A stretch of 64,000 nt of DNA from Hymenobacter metallicola (GCF_004745645.1 NZ_SRMB01000001.1:1612001-1676000); one strand, 5' to 3'. Counted from the first letter of the stretch, positions 27,510 through 37,320 are shown. The notes: generated from the sequence alone by a model not told the origin. Program-made: numbers and translations.

Positions 27510-27525
27510 GCACAATCGGTTGTAA
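27510..27525. promoter_or_regulatory. Operator palindrome upstream of GH53
   Basis: GCACAATCGGTTGTAA keeps the CACAATCG half and central CG of the consensus; the right arm has three changes. It lies 116 bases upstream of the GH53 ATG. With the site at 27379 it places the divergent galactan genes in the same putative regulon as susC and galM. Confidence 0.55.
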
Positions 27526-27641
27526 GCATCTATTCCCGTTCTTGCAAACAAGTGGCAGCAGTAAACCCCCCTGCTGCTTGCCTGGTTTTACCCCGGTCAT
27601 TTTCACCGCCGGCTTACTGCTTTCCTATCCCACCCTACGCC

Positions 27642-29432
27642 ATGAAGAAAGTATCTACCCTAGCCGTGCTCCCCTACGCCCTACTCGTGGGAGTGATGCT
27701 GGGAGCCAGCGCCTGGTTTTCCCCTGCTGCCTGGGCCCAGACATTTGCCAAAGGCGGCGACGTAAGCTGGCTGCAGCAGATGGAAGCCAACGGCTACAAG
27801 TTTTACAACGAGCAGGGCGTGGAGCAGGACTGCTTTCAGATTCTGAAAGACAAGGGCATTAACTCGATTCGCCTGCGGGTCTGGGTCAACCCGTCGATGG
27901 TGGACTGGGTGAACGGGCACTGCAGCCCGGCAGAGGTGGTACAGATGGCCACGCGGGCCAAGAGCCTGGGCTTTCGCCTCATGATTGACTTTCACTACAG
28001 CGACAGTTGGGCCGACCCCGGACAGCAAACCAAACCCGCCGCCTGGGCCACCCACAGCTTTGCCCAGCTCCAGCAAGACGTGTACGACCACACCTACAGC
28101 GTGATGAGCGCCCTGAAGGCCAACGGCGTAACGCCCGAATGGGTGCAGGTAGGCAATGAGATACCCAACGGCCTGCTCTGGCCCGAGGGCAGCACGGCCA
28201 ACTTTGCCCAGCTGACCCAGCTGCTCAACAAGGGCTACGACGCCGTGAAGGCGGTAAGCCCTGCTTCGCAAGTGGTTATCCACCTCGACAAAGGCAACGA
28301 CAACGCCCGGTTCCGCTCCTTCTTCGACCGCCTCACCAGCAACGGGGGCCGCTACGACGTAATTGGCATGTCGTACTACCCCTACTGGCTCAACCAGGAC
28401 TACACAGCCTCCATTGCCGGCCTGCAGTACAACCTGAGCGACATGGCCAGCCGCTACGGCAAGCCGGTGGTGGTAGCGGAAGTGGGTGGCGACTGCGCCA
28501 ATGCGCCCCAGAATGCGTACGATATGCTGGTGACCGTGCAGAATGCCGTGGCCGCCGTACCCAACCGCCAGGGCTTGGGCGTATTCTACTGGGAACCCGA
28601 AGGCTACCGCAGCTTCAGCGGCTACCAGCTCAGCGCCTGGGGCAACGACGGCAGGCCCTCGACAGCCCTGAATGCCTTCTTGGTCACTCCCACGCCCCCC
28701 GTACCCACGGCCAACCTGCTAACCAACCCCAGCTTCGAGGCCGACGGCACCGGCACCCAAACGCCCACGGGCTGGACGAGCTGGGCCAGCACCGCCGCCA
28801 ATTACGCGGCCGACAAAACCGAGGGCGGCGGCCACACCGGCAGCTTCCGCCTCACCCACTGGCTGAGCTCGGCCTACGAGGTGAGCACCTACCAGCTGCG
28901 CACCGGGCTTCCTAATGGCACCTACACCCTGCGGGCCTGGGTCCAGAATAGCGGGGGCCAACGCGCCTGCCAGCTCTACGCCAAAAACTTCGGCGGCTCC
29001 GAAAAGAAAGTTGACTTACCCCTGGCCAACACCTGGGCACAGGTGCAGATTACGGATATTCAGGTCACCGGCGGGCAGTGCGAAATCGGGCTGTGGTCGG
29101 ATGCCAACGCGGGCAACTGGTGTAACCTGGATAACGTGGAGTTTTTTCGCACTAGCAGCCCGGCCCTGCCCGTCACGCCGCCCACCGCCGCCACGGACCT
29201 GAGCCTCTACCCCAACCCTACCTCGAACACACTGACTATCAGAAAACACCCTAGCTCTACTGCCGCCACAGTGCGCGTGTACTCGCTGACCGGGCAACTG
29301 GTGCTGACCCAGACTTGTCCGGGCTCCGCAGCAACTGTCGAGCTGAACGTAGCGGGCCTGGCCAAGGGCCTGTATCAGGTGCAGGTAGAAGAGGCTCACC
29401 GGGTGCACACCCGCCAGTTCAGCAAGCTCTGA
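27642..29432 (+). CDS. Secreted GH53 arabinogalactan endo-beta-1,4-galactanase with CBM and T9SS sorting domain
   Basis: 596 residues from the ATG at 27642; the longer ORF from 27444 would overlap the operator at 27510. A signal peptide (to about residue 34, AWAQ) is followed by a GH53 barrel (about 35-350) with the acid/base Glu in WVQVGNEIPNGLLWPEG near 180 and the nucleophile Glu in VVVAEVGGDC near 283. A beta-sandwich module (about 365-500, starting NLLTNPSFEADG) resembles the CBM61-type galactan-binding modules found on GH53 enzymes. A C-terminal T9SS sorting domain (LSLYPNPTSN to RQFSKL) follows. It cuts beta-1,4-galactan in type I arabinogalactan and pectin side chains outside the cell, producing substrate for the divergent GH2 enzyme. 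Confidence 0.92.
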   Translation: MKKVSTLAVLPYALLVGVMLGASAWFSPAAWAQTFAKGGDVSWLQQMEANGYKFYNEQGVEQDCFQILKDKGINSIRLRVWVNPSMVDWVNGHCSPAEVVQMATRAKSLGFRLMIDFHYSDSWADPGQQTKPAAWATHSFAQLQQDVYDHTYSVMSALKANGVTPEWVQVGNEIPNGLLWPEGSTANFAQLTQLLNKGYDAVKAVSPASQVVIHLDKGNDNARFRSFFDRLTSNGGRYDVIGMSYYPYWLNQDYTASIAGLQYNLSDMASRYGKPVVVAEVGGDCANAPQNAYDMLVTVQNAVAAVPNRQGLGVFYWEPEGYRSFSGYQLSAWGNDGRPSTALNAFLVTPTPPVPTANLLTNPSFEADGTGTQTPTGWTSWASTAANYAADKTEGGGHTGSFRLTHWLSSAYEVSTYQLRTGLPNGTYTLRAWVQNSGGQRACQLYAKNFGGSEKKVDLPLANTWAQVQITDIQVTGGQCEIGLWSDANAGNWCNLDNVEFFRTSSPALPVTPPTAATDLSLYPNPTSNTLTIRKHPSSTAATVRVYSLTGQLVLTQTCPGSAATVELNVAGLAKGLYQVQVEEAHRVHTRQFSKL

Positions 29433-29794
29433 TCGGCCGGCCACGAGCCCCAGTTTTGCCGCGAACCAGCGGCCCTTCCGAATTTTCTTGTTTCTATTGC
29501 TAGCTAGGCGAAGTACGGTGCTTGCCTGGCCGCAACGAGGGCTCTTTGGCGTGTTCTGTTGTCGCCATAACCTTATGCTGGACACCGTCTACCGGCTGAT
29601 ATGCTACCGGGCACGGCCCACCCCGCCGGCTTTTCCCCACGGCGGGGGCTAGGAGCGTTTTGCGACGGTCCAATTGCACATCCGCAGGAATCAGAAAACC
29701 CAGGGCCGGGGGCTTCGGTTTGGCCTCCTCGGGAACCGCCCGTTTTTGTGTACCCTTGCCCCGAAAAATTTCCGTTGAGCTCTGCCTGTTACCC
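29433..29794. other. Intergenic region upstream of the sigma-54 regulator
   Basis: About 360 bases with no credible gene. In-frame extensions of the regulator ORF into this region are not supported. Just before the start is GTACCCTTGCC (about 29748-29758), close to the Bacteroidota -7 element TAnnTTTG, but no matching -33 element was found at the right distance. No clear terminator for the GH53 gene is visible. Confidence 0.45.
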
Positions 29795-31159
29795 ATGCCG
29801 AAAGGAACCTTACTGCTGATTGACGACGAAAACAGCCTGCGCCAGGTGCTGACCCGGGTGCTGGAGCTGGAAGGCTACACGGTGCTGGCCGCCGCTACGG
29901 CCTACGCCGGCCTGGAGCTGCTCAGCCAGCACACGGAAGAGGTGCTGGTGATTTTGAGCGACGTGAAGCTGCCCGACGGGCACGGGCTAGCCCTATTGCC
30001 CCGCTACAAGCAAGCCGCGCCCCTGGCCGAAATCGTGCTTATGACCGCCTTTGGCACCATTGCCGACGGCGTGCAGGCCATGAAGCTCGGCGCGTTTGAT
30101 TACCTGACCAAGGGCAATTCCGACGACCAGCTGGTGGTAGTAGTGGAGCGGGCTGCCGATAAAGCTCGTCTGCAGCATCGAGTGGCAGCCCTGGAAAAGA
30201 AAGTGGAGGCCCAGTTTAGCTTTGAAGCCATGATTGGGCACTCGGCCCCGCTCACCCAAGCCAAAGCCCTGGCCCTGCGCGTGGCCCCCACCGACAGCAC
30301 CGTGCTGCTGGAAGGACCCACGGGCTCGGGCAAGGAGCTGTTTGCCCAGGCCATTCACCAGGCCAGCCCGCGCCGGAGCAAGCCCTTCGTGGCCGTCAAC
30401 TGCTCAGCCTTCCCCAAGGATTTGCTGGAAAGCGAATTATTCGGCTACCGCAGGGGAGCTTTTACCGGGGCCCTGGCCGACAAGCGTGGCCTGATAGAGG
30501 AAGCCAGCGGCGGCACGCTGTTTCTGGACGAAATTGGCGAGCTGCCCCTGGAGCTGCAGGCCAAATTATTGCGCGTGCTCGAAAGCCGGCAGTACCTGAA
30601 GGTAGGCGACACCAAGCCGCTGACGGCCAACGTCCGCATTGTGGCCGCTACCAACCGTAACCTGCGCCAGGAAGCCGACGAGGGCCATTTTCGCGAAGAC
30701 CTCTACTACCGCCTGGCCGTGTTTACGGTGAACGTACCGGGCCTGAACGTGCGCCGCGAGGACATTGAGCCCCTGGCCCGGCATTTTGTGCAGCTCTACG
30801 CGGCCAAGCTGCGCAAGCGCCTGCGCGGCATGGAGCCCGAGGTGCTGCGCCACCTGACCCACTATAATTGGCGGGGCAATGTGCGGGAGCTGAAAAACGT
30901 GCTGGAACGTGCCGTCATCCTGGCCGATTACGACCTGCTCACCGTGGCCGACCTGCCCGCCGAGCTGCAATACGTGGCCGAAACGCCACCCCACCACCCT
31001 AGCAACTCCCCGGATTGGAGCTTGCGCACGGCCGAAATGCACCACATTCGTCAGGTATTGGGGCAGGCCCACGGCAACAAGGCCGAAGCCGCCCGCCTGC
31101 TGGGCGTAGCCGTGACCACGCTGTACCGAAAAATGCAGGAGTATGGGCTGCAGGGGTAA
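29795..31159 (+). CDS. Sigma-54-dependent (NtrC-type) response regulator, probable kdp regulator
   Basis: 454 residues from the ATG at 29795, where the receiver domain begins at once. Domains: receiver (about 1-120) with phospho-acceptor Asp in VILSDVKLPDGHG near 54; AAA+ sigma-54 interaction domain (about 145-380) with Walker A GPTGSGKE, the sigma-54 contact loop RRGAFTGALAD and Walker B GGTLFLDEIGELP; and a Fis-type helix-turn-helix at the end (GNKAEAARLLGVAVTTLYRK). It activates sigma-54 promoters when phosphorylated. It sits directly upstream of kdpF-kdpA-kdpB-kdpC, with a terminator between, and a KdpD half and a histidine kinase close the same cluster. No KdpE is present, so this protein probably takes that role; that is inference. 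Confidence 0.92.
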   Translation: MPKGTLLLIDDENSLRQVLTRVLELEGYTVLAAATAYAGLELLSQHTEEVLVILSDVKLPDGHGLALLPRYKQAAPLAEIVLMTAFGTIADGVQAMKLGAFDYLTKGNSDDQLVVVVERAADKARLQHRVAALEKKVEAQFSFEAMIGHSAPLTQAKALALRVAPTDSTVLLEGPTGSGKELFAQAIHQASPRRSKPFVAVNCSAFPKDLLESELFGYRRGAFTGALADKRGLIEEASGGTLFLDEIGELPLELQAKLLRVLESRQYLKVGDTKPLTANVRIVAATNRNLRQEADEGHFREDLYYRLAVFTVNVPGLNVRREDIEPLARHFVQLYAAKLRKRLRGMEPEVLRHLTHYNWRGNVRELKNVLERAVILADYDLLTVADLPAELQYVAETPPHHPSNSPDWSLRTAEMHHIRQVLGQAHGNKAEAARLLGVAVTTLYRKMQEYGLQG

Positions 31160-31199
31160 CGCACGGGCCTTTCCCAGCCGCTATCAGCAGTACCGCCGA

Positions 31200-31228
31200 A
31201 GCCGCCTCCGTTCGAGGCGGCTTTTTTT
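31200..31228 (+). terminator. Rho-independent terminator after the sigma-54 regulator
   Basis: AGCCGCCTC (31200-31208) pairs with GAGGCGGCT (31214-31222) over a 5-base loop, followed by a run of seven T residues (31222-31228). It ends the regulator transcript 41 bases after its stop, so the kdp genes must have their own promoter in 31229-31433. Confidence 0.92.
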
Positions 31229-31433
31229 ATGTACCCGCCCAAGAGTAGCAAAATGCATTCAACCCTAGCAAAACGCTAGTACCCCCGTGGTAGAGGAGCA
31301 ACAGGCAGCCCAGCCCAGCAACTTACAACTCATTGTACTTCAGGAAACTGTAAACAAACCTTCGGACAACGCTAAAAACGGGACGGACTTTGGCAGCAAG
31401 GCTGGCATCCGCATTCTAACTCTTACGTGTTCC

Positions 31434-31529
31434 ATGCCCCCACTGCTTTTGCTTCCCCTGCTCACTGCCGCCGGTCTGGCGGGCTTCTGGCTCTTCTACA
31501 AATCCATCGACTATTTCGACCACATCTAG
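31434..31529 (+). CDS. Tiny membrane peptide upstream of kdpF
   Basis: 31 residues from the ATG at 31434; the longer in-frame ORF from 31287 adds an unstructured leader and is not favoured. It is almost entirely one hydrophobic helix (MPPLLLLPLLTAAGLAGFWL) followed by a charged tail FYKSIDYFDHI. It lies 13 bases before kdpF and shares its size and layout (one helix, short polar end), so it may be a second small subunit or a KdpF-like regulator of the pump. It was not matched to a named family. The conserved-looking FYKSIDYF tail argues against chance. Confidence 0.55.
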   Translation: MPPLLLLPLLTAAGLAGFWLFYKSIDYFDHI

Positions 31530-31542
31530 CCACAGCCACGCC

Positions 31543-31623
31543 ATGATGCTCGCCCTATTTCTTCTCTGCTTGGCCGTGTTTGGCTACCTGATCTACGTGC
31601 TGCTCAAGCCCGAACGATTCTAA
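31543..31623 (+). CDS. kdpF: K(+)-transporting ATPase small subunit KdpF
   Basis: 26 residues: one hydrophobic helix ending in YLIYVLLKPERF, the typical KdpF tail (the E. coli subunit has 29 residues and ends similarly). KdpF stabilises the KdpABC complex in the inner membrane. Two adjacent ATG codons (31543 and 31546) could start it. It lies 30 bases upstream of kdpA. Confidence 0.85.
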   Translation: MMLALFLLCLAVFGYLIYVLLKPERF

Positions 31624-31653
31624 CCCGGCGCTTACCTCTTCACCCTTTCTCTT

Positions 31654-33354
31654 ATGAATTCTGACTTACTGGGCATTCTTGTGCTCTATTTCCTCACCCT
31701 GGCGCTGGCCTGGCCCCTGGGCCGCTACCTGGCCCGGGTGTTTAAAGGCGAGAAGAATGCTCTGGATTTTCTGACGCCCCTGGAAAAGGGCATCTTCCGC
31801 CTGGCCGGCCTCGATGCCCGCCGGGAAATGAGCTGGCAGCAGCATATGGTGGCCTTGCTCACCATCAACCTGGTGTGGTTCCTGCTGGCTATGCTCGTGC
31901 TTTGCACCCAGGGCAGCCTGCCGCTCAACCCCGACGCCAACCCCTCGATGAGTCCGGATCTGGCTTTCAACACGGCTATTTCCTTTCTGGTCAACTGCAA
32001 CCTGCAGCACTACTCCGGCGAATCGGGGCTCTCCTACCTTTCTCAGCTGGTGGTCATTACCTTCCTGCAGTTTGTGAGTGCCGCCACCGGCATTGCCGCC
32101 GCCGTCGTGGTCTTCAACGCCCTGCAAACTCGCGCCACCGACAAACTGGGCAACTTTTACCAGTACTTCGTTCGGAGCCTGACCCGCCTGCTGCTGCCGG
32201 GCTCCCTCGGGCTGGCCCTGCTACTGGTCTTCAGCGGCACACCCATGACGTTGCAAGGCAAGCAGCCGCTCGTTACGCTGCAGGGCGACTCGGTGGCCGT
32301 GGCCCGGGGGCCGGTGGCGGCCATGGTAGCCATCAAGGAGCTGGGCACCAACGGCGGGGGCTTCTTCGGGGCCAATTCGGCCCACCCGCTCGAAAACCCC
32401 ACCTACCTGACCAACGCCGCCGAGAACCTAGCCCTTTGCATTATTCCCGTGGCCATGGTGTTTGCGCTGGGCTTCTACCTCAACCGGCGCCGCCTGGCCC
32501 TGATGATTTTCGGAGTCATGACCGTCGGCTTTGTGGCCCTGCTTGCCCCCACTGTGTACTACGAGTTGCAGGGCAACCCCGCTCTTTCGCCCCTTGGCGT
32601 GGAGCAGCCGCTGGGGGCTATGGAAGGCAAGGAAGTGCGGTTTGGGGCGGCGGCCTCGGCCTACTGGAGCATTACCAACACAGTCATCAGCTGCGGCTCG
32701 GTCAATTCCATGCACGACTCGTTTATGCCGCTTTCGGGCCTGAGCCAGCTGCTGGGCATGATGACCAACGCCTTTTACGGGGGCTGCGGCGTGGGTCTGC
32801 TCAACTTCTTTGCCTACCTGATTATTGCCGTCTTCATTGCCGGCCTGATGGTGGGCCGCACGCCCGAGTTTCTGGGCAAGAAGATTGAAGCCCGGGAAAT
32901 GAAAATTGCCGTCATCGTCACGCTGCTCCACCCGCTGCTGATTCTGGCCGGCACGGCCCTGGCGACGCATACCTACGTGGGCAACCCCACCGAGTACGCC
33001 GGCTGGCTGGCCAACCCGGGCTTCCACGGCTTCTCGGAGATGCTGTATGAGTTTACCTCCTCGGCGGCCAACAACGGCTCGGGCTTCGAGGGCCTGGGCG
33101 ACAATACCCCGTTCTGGAACTGCACCACCGGCGTGGTACTGCTACTCTCACGCTTTCTGCCCATCATCGGTCCGGTGGCCATTGCCGGCCTGCTGGCCCG
33201 CAAGAAATACGTGCCCGAAGGCGCCGGCACGCTGCCCGCCGATACAGCCACGTTCGGGGTGATGGTACTGGCCGTCATCGTCATCATTGCTGCCCTGGCC
33301 TTTTTCCCGGCCCTAGCCCTGGGCCCCCTGGCCGAGCATTTCTCCCTGTATTAG
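31654..33354 (+). CDS. kdpA: Potassium-transporting ATPase subunit KdpA
   Basis: 566 residues (557 in E. coli) with about ten membrane helices. KdpA is the potassium-selective channel-like subunit of the inner-membrane KdpFABC pump. Four degenerate selectivity-filter segments are recognisable: [20 protein letters not shown] near residue 110, [20 protein letters not shown] near 230, [12 protein letters not shown] near 352 and [15 protein letters not shown] near 470. The operon order kdpF-A-B-C is standard. Confidence 0.97.
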   Translation: MNSDLLGILVLYFLTLALAWPLGRYLARVFKGEKNALDFLTPLEKGIFRLAGLDARREMSWQQHMVALLTINLVWFLLAMLVLCTQGSLPLNPDANPSMSPDLAFNTAISFLVNCNLQHYSGESGLSYLSQLVVITFLQFVSAATGIAAAVVVFNALQTRATDKLGNFYQYFVRSLTRLLLPGSLGLALLLVFSGTPMTLQGKQPLVTLQGDSVAVARGPVAAMVAIKELGTNGGGFFGANSAHPLENPTYLTNAAENLALCIIPVAMVFALGFYLNRRRLALMIFGVMTVGFVALLAPTVYYELQGNPALSPLGVEQPLGAMEGKEVRFGAAASAYWSITNTVISCGSVNSMHDSFMPLSGLSQLLGMMTNAFYGGCGVGLLNFFAYLIIAVFIAGLMVGRTPEFLGKKIEAREMKIAVIVTLLHPLLILAGTALATHTYVGNPTEYAGWLANPGFHGFSEMLYEFTSSAANNGSGFEGLGDNTPFWNCTTGVVLLLSRFLPIIGPVAIAGLLARKKYVPEGAGTLPADTATFGVMVLAVIVIIAALAFFPALALGPLAEHFSLY

Positions 33355-33431
33355 TCCCGCGGTGGCCCCAGCATTGCATCCCTGCTGCCTGCTGCTTTTT
33401 CCTGTGTCTTCCTACTCGATTCGGAGTACTC

Positions 33432-35471
33432 ATGTCTAAGAATTCTCTCTTCCAGCCCGCGCTGGTTTCTGAAGCTGTACACCAGGCCTTCGTGAAGCTG
33501 GACCCGCGCCTTATGTTCCGTAACCCGGTGATGTTTACCGTGGAGCTGGGCACCCTGGTCATGCTGCTCGTCACGCTCAGGTTGCTCGTGCAGCCCGACC
33601 CGGCCCAGGGCTCGTTCGGCTACAACTTCACCGTTTTTCTGGTGCTGCTGCTAACCTTGCTCTTTGCCAACTTTGCCGAGGCCATAGCCGAAGCCCGCGG
33701 CAAAGCCCAGGCCGAGAGCCTGCGCAAAACCCGTCAGGAAACGCCCGCCCGCGTCCTCGATGCGCAGGGCAACGTCTCGTCCGTCTCGTCGTCGCACCTG
33801 CAAAAGGGCCAGGTGTTTCTGGTCGAGGCCGGCGAAATCATTCCCACCGACGGCGAAATACTCGAAGGCCTGGCCACCATCGACGAGTCGGCCATAACGG
33901 GCGAATCGGCGCCGGTGATTCGGGAGGCGGGCGGCGACAAATCCTCCGTGACGGGGGGCACCAAAGTCTTGTCGGACCGCATCAAGGTGGTGGTGACCAC
34001 CGCGCCCGGCGAGTCGTTTCTGGACAAGATGATAGCCCTGGTGGAAGGGGCTTCGCGGCAGAAAACGCCCAACGAAATTGCCCTCACCATTCTGCTGGCC
34101 GGCTTTACCCTGGTCTTCGTCATTGTCTGCGTGACGCTGCAGCCGTTTGCCGAGTATTCGAAGACGCCCATTGCCATTTCGGCCTTCATTGCCCTCTTTG
34201 TCTGCCTGATTCCGACCACCATCGGCGGGCTGCTCTCGGCCATCGGCATTGCCGGCATGGACCGGGCCCTGCGCGCCAACGTCATTACCAAGAGCGGCAA
34301 GGCCGTGGAAACGGCCGGCGACATCGACGTGCTGCTGCTCGACAAAACCGGCACCATTACCATCGGCAACCGCAAGGCTACCCATTTCTGGCCCGCCCCG
34401 GGAGTAGATGCGCGGCAGTTTATTGAGTTGGCCACCCTGGCGTCGCTCACCGATGAAACACCCGAGGGCAAGAGCATTGTGGAGCTGGCCCGCGAACAGC
34501 AAGTCAGCCCCGAGCTATTGCAACACCAGTTGCAGGGCGCCGAGCTCATCAAGTTTACGGCCGAAACCCGCAGCAGCGGCGTAACCCTGCACAGCGGGCA
34601 GCGCATCCGCAAGGGCGCCTCCGATGCCATCCGCCAGCTCGCCACCAAAGCCAACCAGCCCTTCCCGCAGGAAACCACCCAGCGCGTGGAAGCTATTGCC
34701 AGCAACGGGGGCACTCCGCTGGTGCTCAGCGAAAACGACCGGGTGCTGGGCGTGGTAGAATTGCAGGACATCATCAAGCCCGGCATCCAGGAGCGGTTTG
34801 CCCGCCTGCGCAGCATGGGCATCAAAACGGTGATGGTCACGGGCGACAACCCGCTGACGGCCCGCTTTATTGCCGAAAAGGCCGGCGTCGACGACTTTAT
34901 TGCCGAGGCCAAGCCCGAGGACAAGATGCAGTACATCCGCCGCGAGCAGCAGCAGGGCCGCCTGGTGGCCATGATGGGCGACGGCACCAACGACGCCCCG
35001 GCCCTGGCCCAGGCCGACGTGGGCGTGGCCATGAACTCGGGCACCCAGGCCGCCAAGGAAGCCGGCAACATGGTGGACCTCGACAACGACCCCACCAAGC
35101 TCATCGAGGTGGTTGAAATCGGCAAGCAGCTGCTCATGACCCGGGGCACGCTCACCACCTTCAGCATTGCCAACGACGTGGCCAAGTACTTTGCCATTGT
35201 GCCGGCCCTGTTTATGGTCGCCATTCCCAGCCTGGGCGCTTTGAACATCATGGGGCTGGAGTCGCCGCAGTCGGCCATTCTCTCGGCCGTGATTTTCAAC
35301 GCAGTTATCATTCCGCTGCTCGTGCCCCTGGCCCTGCGCGGAGTGGCCTATAAGCCCATTGGAGCCTCGGCCCTGCTGCGCCGCAACCTGCTCATCTACG
35401 GCCTGGGCGGCGTTATCGTGCCCTTCGTCGGCATCAAGCTGCTCGACTTGGTGGTGAGCCTATTTCTGTAG
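33432..35471 (+). CDS. kdpB: Potassium-transporting P-type ATPase subunit KdpB
   Basis: 679 residues (682 in E. coli). It is the P-type ATPase that drives high-affinity potassium uptake. Key motifs are [12 protein letters not shown] (actuator TGES, near residue 155), [13 protein letters not shown] (phosphorylated Asp near 305), [10 protein letters not shown] near 470 and [20 protein letters not shown] near 515, with helices at both ends. The start at 33432 follows kdpA by 77 bases. Confidence 0.98.
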   Translation: MSKNSLFQPALVSEAVHQAFVKLDPRLMFRNPVMFTVELGTLVMLLVTLRLLVQPDPAQGSFGYNFTVFLVLLLTLLFANFAEAIAEARGKAQAESLRKTRQETPARVLDAQGNVSSVSSSHLQKGQVFLVEAGEIIPTDGEILEGLATIDESAITGESAPVIREAGGDKSSVTGGTKVLSDRIKVVVTTAPGESFLDKMIALVEGASRQKTPNEIALTILLAGFTLVFVIVCVTLQPFAEYSKTPIAISAFIALFVCLIPTTIGGLLSAIGIAGMDRALRANVITKSGKAVETAGDIDVLLLDKTGTITIGNRKATHFWPAPGVDARQFIELATLASLTDETPEGKSIVELAREQQVSPELLQHQLQGAELIKFTAETRSSGVTLHSGQRIRKGASDAIRQLATKANQPFPQETTQRVEAIASNGGTPLVLSENDRVLGVVELQDIIKPGIQERFARLRSMGIKTVMVTGDNPLTARFIAEKAGVDDFIAEAKPEDKMQYIRREQQQGRLVAMMGDGTNDAPALAQADVGVAMNSGTQAAKEAGNMVDLDNDPTKLIEVVEIGKQLLMTRGTLTTFSIANDVAKYFAIVPALFMVAIPSLGALNIMGLESPQSAILSAVIFNAVIIPLLVPLALRGVAYKPIGASALLRRNLLIYGLGGVIVPFVGIKLLDLVVSLFL

Positions 35472-35528
35472 GAGCGGCCCGAAAATCAATGCCGCAAGCC
35501 CCACAATACCACTGATTATTTCCAGAAC

Positions 35529-36107
35529 ATGAAAACGCAGTTGCTTCCCGCTTTCCGTCTTACCCTGGTCTTGCTCGTGCTCTGCGCCGTGCTGTATCCG
35601 GCCCTGATTTGGGCCGGAGCCCACCTTGCCCCGGGCGGCGGGCAGGGCGTAACCGTCCGCCACCACGGCCGCGTGGTGGGCTTTGCCAACGTGGGCCAGA
35701 AGTTCGACCGGCCCGAGTACTTCAACAGTCGCCCCTCGGCCGTGGACTACAATGCCAGTGGATCGGCCGGCTCTAACAAAGGCCCATCGAACCCCGAATA
35801 CCTGGCCGAAGTCCACACCCGCGTTGAGGCGTTTTTGCAGCAGAACCCCACGGTGAAGGCCGGCAACGTGCCCGCCGAGCTGGTCACGGCCAGCGGCTCC
35901 GGTCTGGACCCTCACCTTTCGCCGGCCGGGGCCTACGCTCAGGTAGCGCGGGTGGCCCGGCTGCGCCGCTTGCCCGTAGTGCGCGTCCGGGCCCTGGTGG
36001 CCGCCCACGTGGAGGAGCCCATTTTCGTCTTTTTCGGCCCGGCCAAAGTCAATGTGCTGGCGTTGAACCTGGCCCTGGACGACCTGGCCCCGTTGCCGCG
36101 GCGCTAA
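35529..36107 (+). CDS. kdpC: Potassium-transporting ATPase subunit KdpC
   Basis: 192 residues (190 in E. coli). One N-terminal helix (RLTLVLLVLCAVLYPALIWA) anchors a periplasmic domain. Family landmarks are FDRPEYFNSRPSAVDYNASG near residue 60, GSNKGPSNPEYL near 80 and the strongly conserved VTASGSGLDPHLSPAGAYAQ near 118. It completes the KdpFABC pump and starts 57 bases after kdpB. Confidence 0.97.
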   Translation: MKTQLLPAFRLTLVLLVLCAVLYPALIWAGAHLAPGGGQGVTVRHHGRVVGFANVGQKFDRPEYFNSRPSAVDYNASGSAGSNKGPSNPEYLAEVHTRVEAFLQQNPTVKAGNVPAELVTASGSGLDPHLSPAGAYAQVARVARLRRLPVVRVRALVAAHVEEPIFVFFGPAKVNVLALNLALDDLAPLPRR

Positions 36108-36204
36108 CGAGCTGCGCGGCCTCCATTGTTTCAATATCCTTTCTAGGGCTAGCCTGCGTTTCCAGCGGCCCCATCATTTCCCCCCGCCCAACTGGCGGCT
36201 TTTT

Positions 36205-37320
36205 ATGAAGCACTTCTTAACCCTGGGCCTGCTGTTCACTGCCGCCAGCGCCGCGCTGGCCCAGGCTCCCGTAGCAACCGATACTGTTGCGGCAACCTCA
36301 CCGGCGCCGGCCAACCCGCTGACCTTCTACGGGTTCGTGGACGGCTATTATGGCTACGATTTTCGGCATCCCAACACGACTACCCGGCCCGCTTTTTTAT
36401 ATTCTCACAACCGTCAAAACGAGTTTACCGTCAACCAGGGCCTGGTGGGCCTGCGCTACGACAATGGGCAGGTGCGCGGGGCCATTGGGCTGCAGGCCGG
36501 CTCTTACGTGGCGGCCAACTACGCCGCCGAAGACCCCGTCTTTAAGCATCTCTACGAAGCCTACGCCGGTTTTCGGCCCTTCCAGAAAGCCTGGCTTGAT
36601 GTCGGTATTTTCAGCTCCCACATCGGCTTTGAGTCGGCCATCAGCAAGGACAACTGGACCCTGACCCGCTCGGTGATGGCCGAAAACTCGCCCTACTACG
36701 AAGCCGGCGCCCGGTTTACCTACGAAGTCGCACCCACACTCACGCTGACGGGCCTAGTGCTCAACGGCTGGCAGAACATCCGCGAAAACAACCAGGCCAA
36801 GGCCGTGGGTACCCAACTTCAGTGGAAACCCACCGACAAGCTACTGCTCAACTCCAGCACGTTTTTCGGCAACGAGCAACCCCAGGATTCGGTGCGCCGC
36901 CGCCGCTACTTTCACGACTTCTACCTAAGCTACGCCCCCACCACCCAGCTAAGCCTGGCACTGGTATTCGACGTAGGCAAGCAGGAAAACGAGCAGGGCG
37001 CAGGCCGGGCCGACACTTGGCACACCGGCGCGGCCCTGGTACGCTATAAGCTGGCCGAGAAATGGTCGGCTACGGCCCGGGCTGAATACTACCGTGCCGA
37101 CCGGGGCGTCATCATCAACTCCAGCATGCCCCGTATGGGCGACGCCGCTTTCAAGGTCCACGGCGCTTCGCTCACCCTGGACTACGCTCCCGCCCGCAAC
37201 GTGCTGTTTCGGGTTGAGGGCCGGGTTTTGCAAGCCCCAAACCCCATTTTCCCGCGGCCAGACGGCACGCCAGCCCCTAGCTACGGCAACCTTACCAGCA
37301 GTATCGCGCTGGCGTTTTAG
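36205..37320 (+). CDS. BBP2/OmpL-like outer-membrane beta-barrel protein in the kdp operon
   Basis: 371 residues with a signal peptide (MKHFLTLGLLFTAASAALAQ). The rest alternates in the manner of an outer-membrane barrel and resembles the putative beta-barrel porin-2 (BBP2) family: NPLTFYGFVDGYYGYDF at the first strand, HIGFESAISKDNW near residue 135 and the terminal SYGNLTSSIALAF ending in Phe. It sits in line between kdpC (97 bases before) and kdpD (38 bases after). It is therefore probably co-transcribed with the pump and may admit potassium or another solute through the outer membrane under starvation; that role is inference. Confidence 0.8.
   Translation: MKHFLTLGLLFTAASAALAQAPVATDTVAATSPAPANPLTFYGFVDGYYGYDFRHPNTTTRPAFLYSHNRQNEFTVNQGLVGLRYDNGQVRGAIGLQAGSYVAANYAAEDPVFKHLYEAYAGFRPFQKAWLDVGIFSSHIGFESAISKDNWTLTRSVMAENSPYYEAGARFTYEVAPTLTLTGLVLNGWQNIRENNQAKAVGTQLQWKPTDKLLLNSSTFFGNEQPQDSVRRRRYFHDFYLSYAPTTQLSLALVFDVGKQENEQGAGRADTWHTGAALVRYKLAEKWSATARAEYYRADRGVIINSSMPRMGDAAFKVHGASLTLDYAPARNVLFRVEGRVLQAPNPIFPRPDGTPAPSYGNLTSSIALAF

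Noticed and set aside
31229..31433. Possible sigma-54 promoter upstream of kdpF (TGGCAGCAAGGCTGGCA at about 31390)
   Set aside because: The GG and GC elements are 11 bases apart instead of the required 10, so the match to the -24/-12 consensus fails; no better site was seen.
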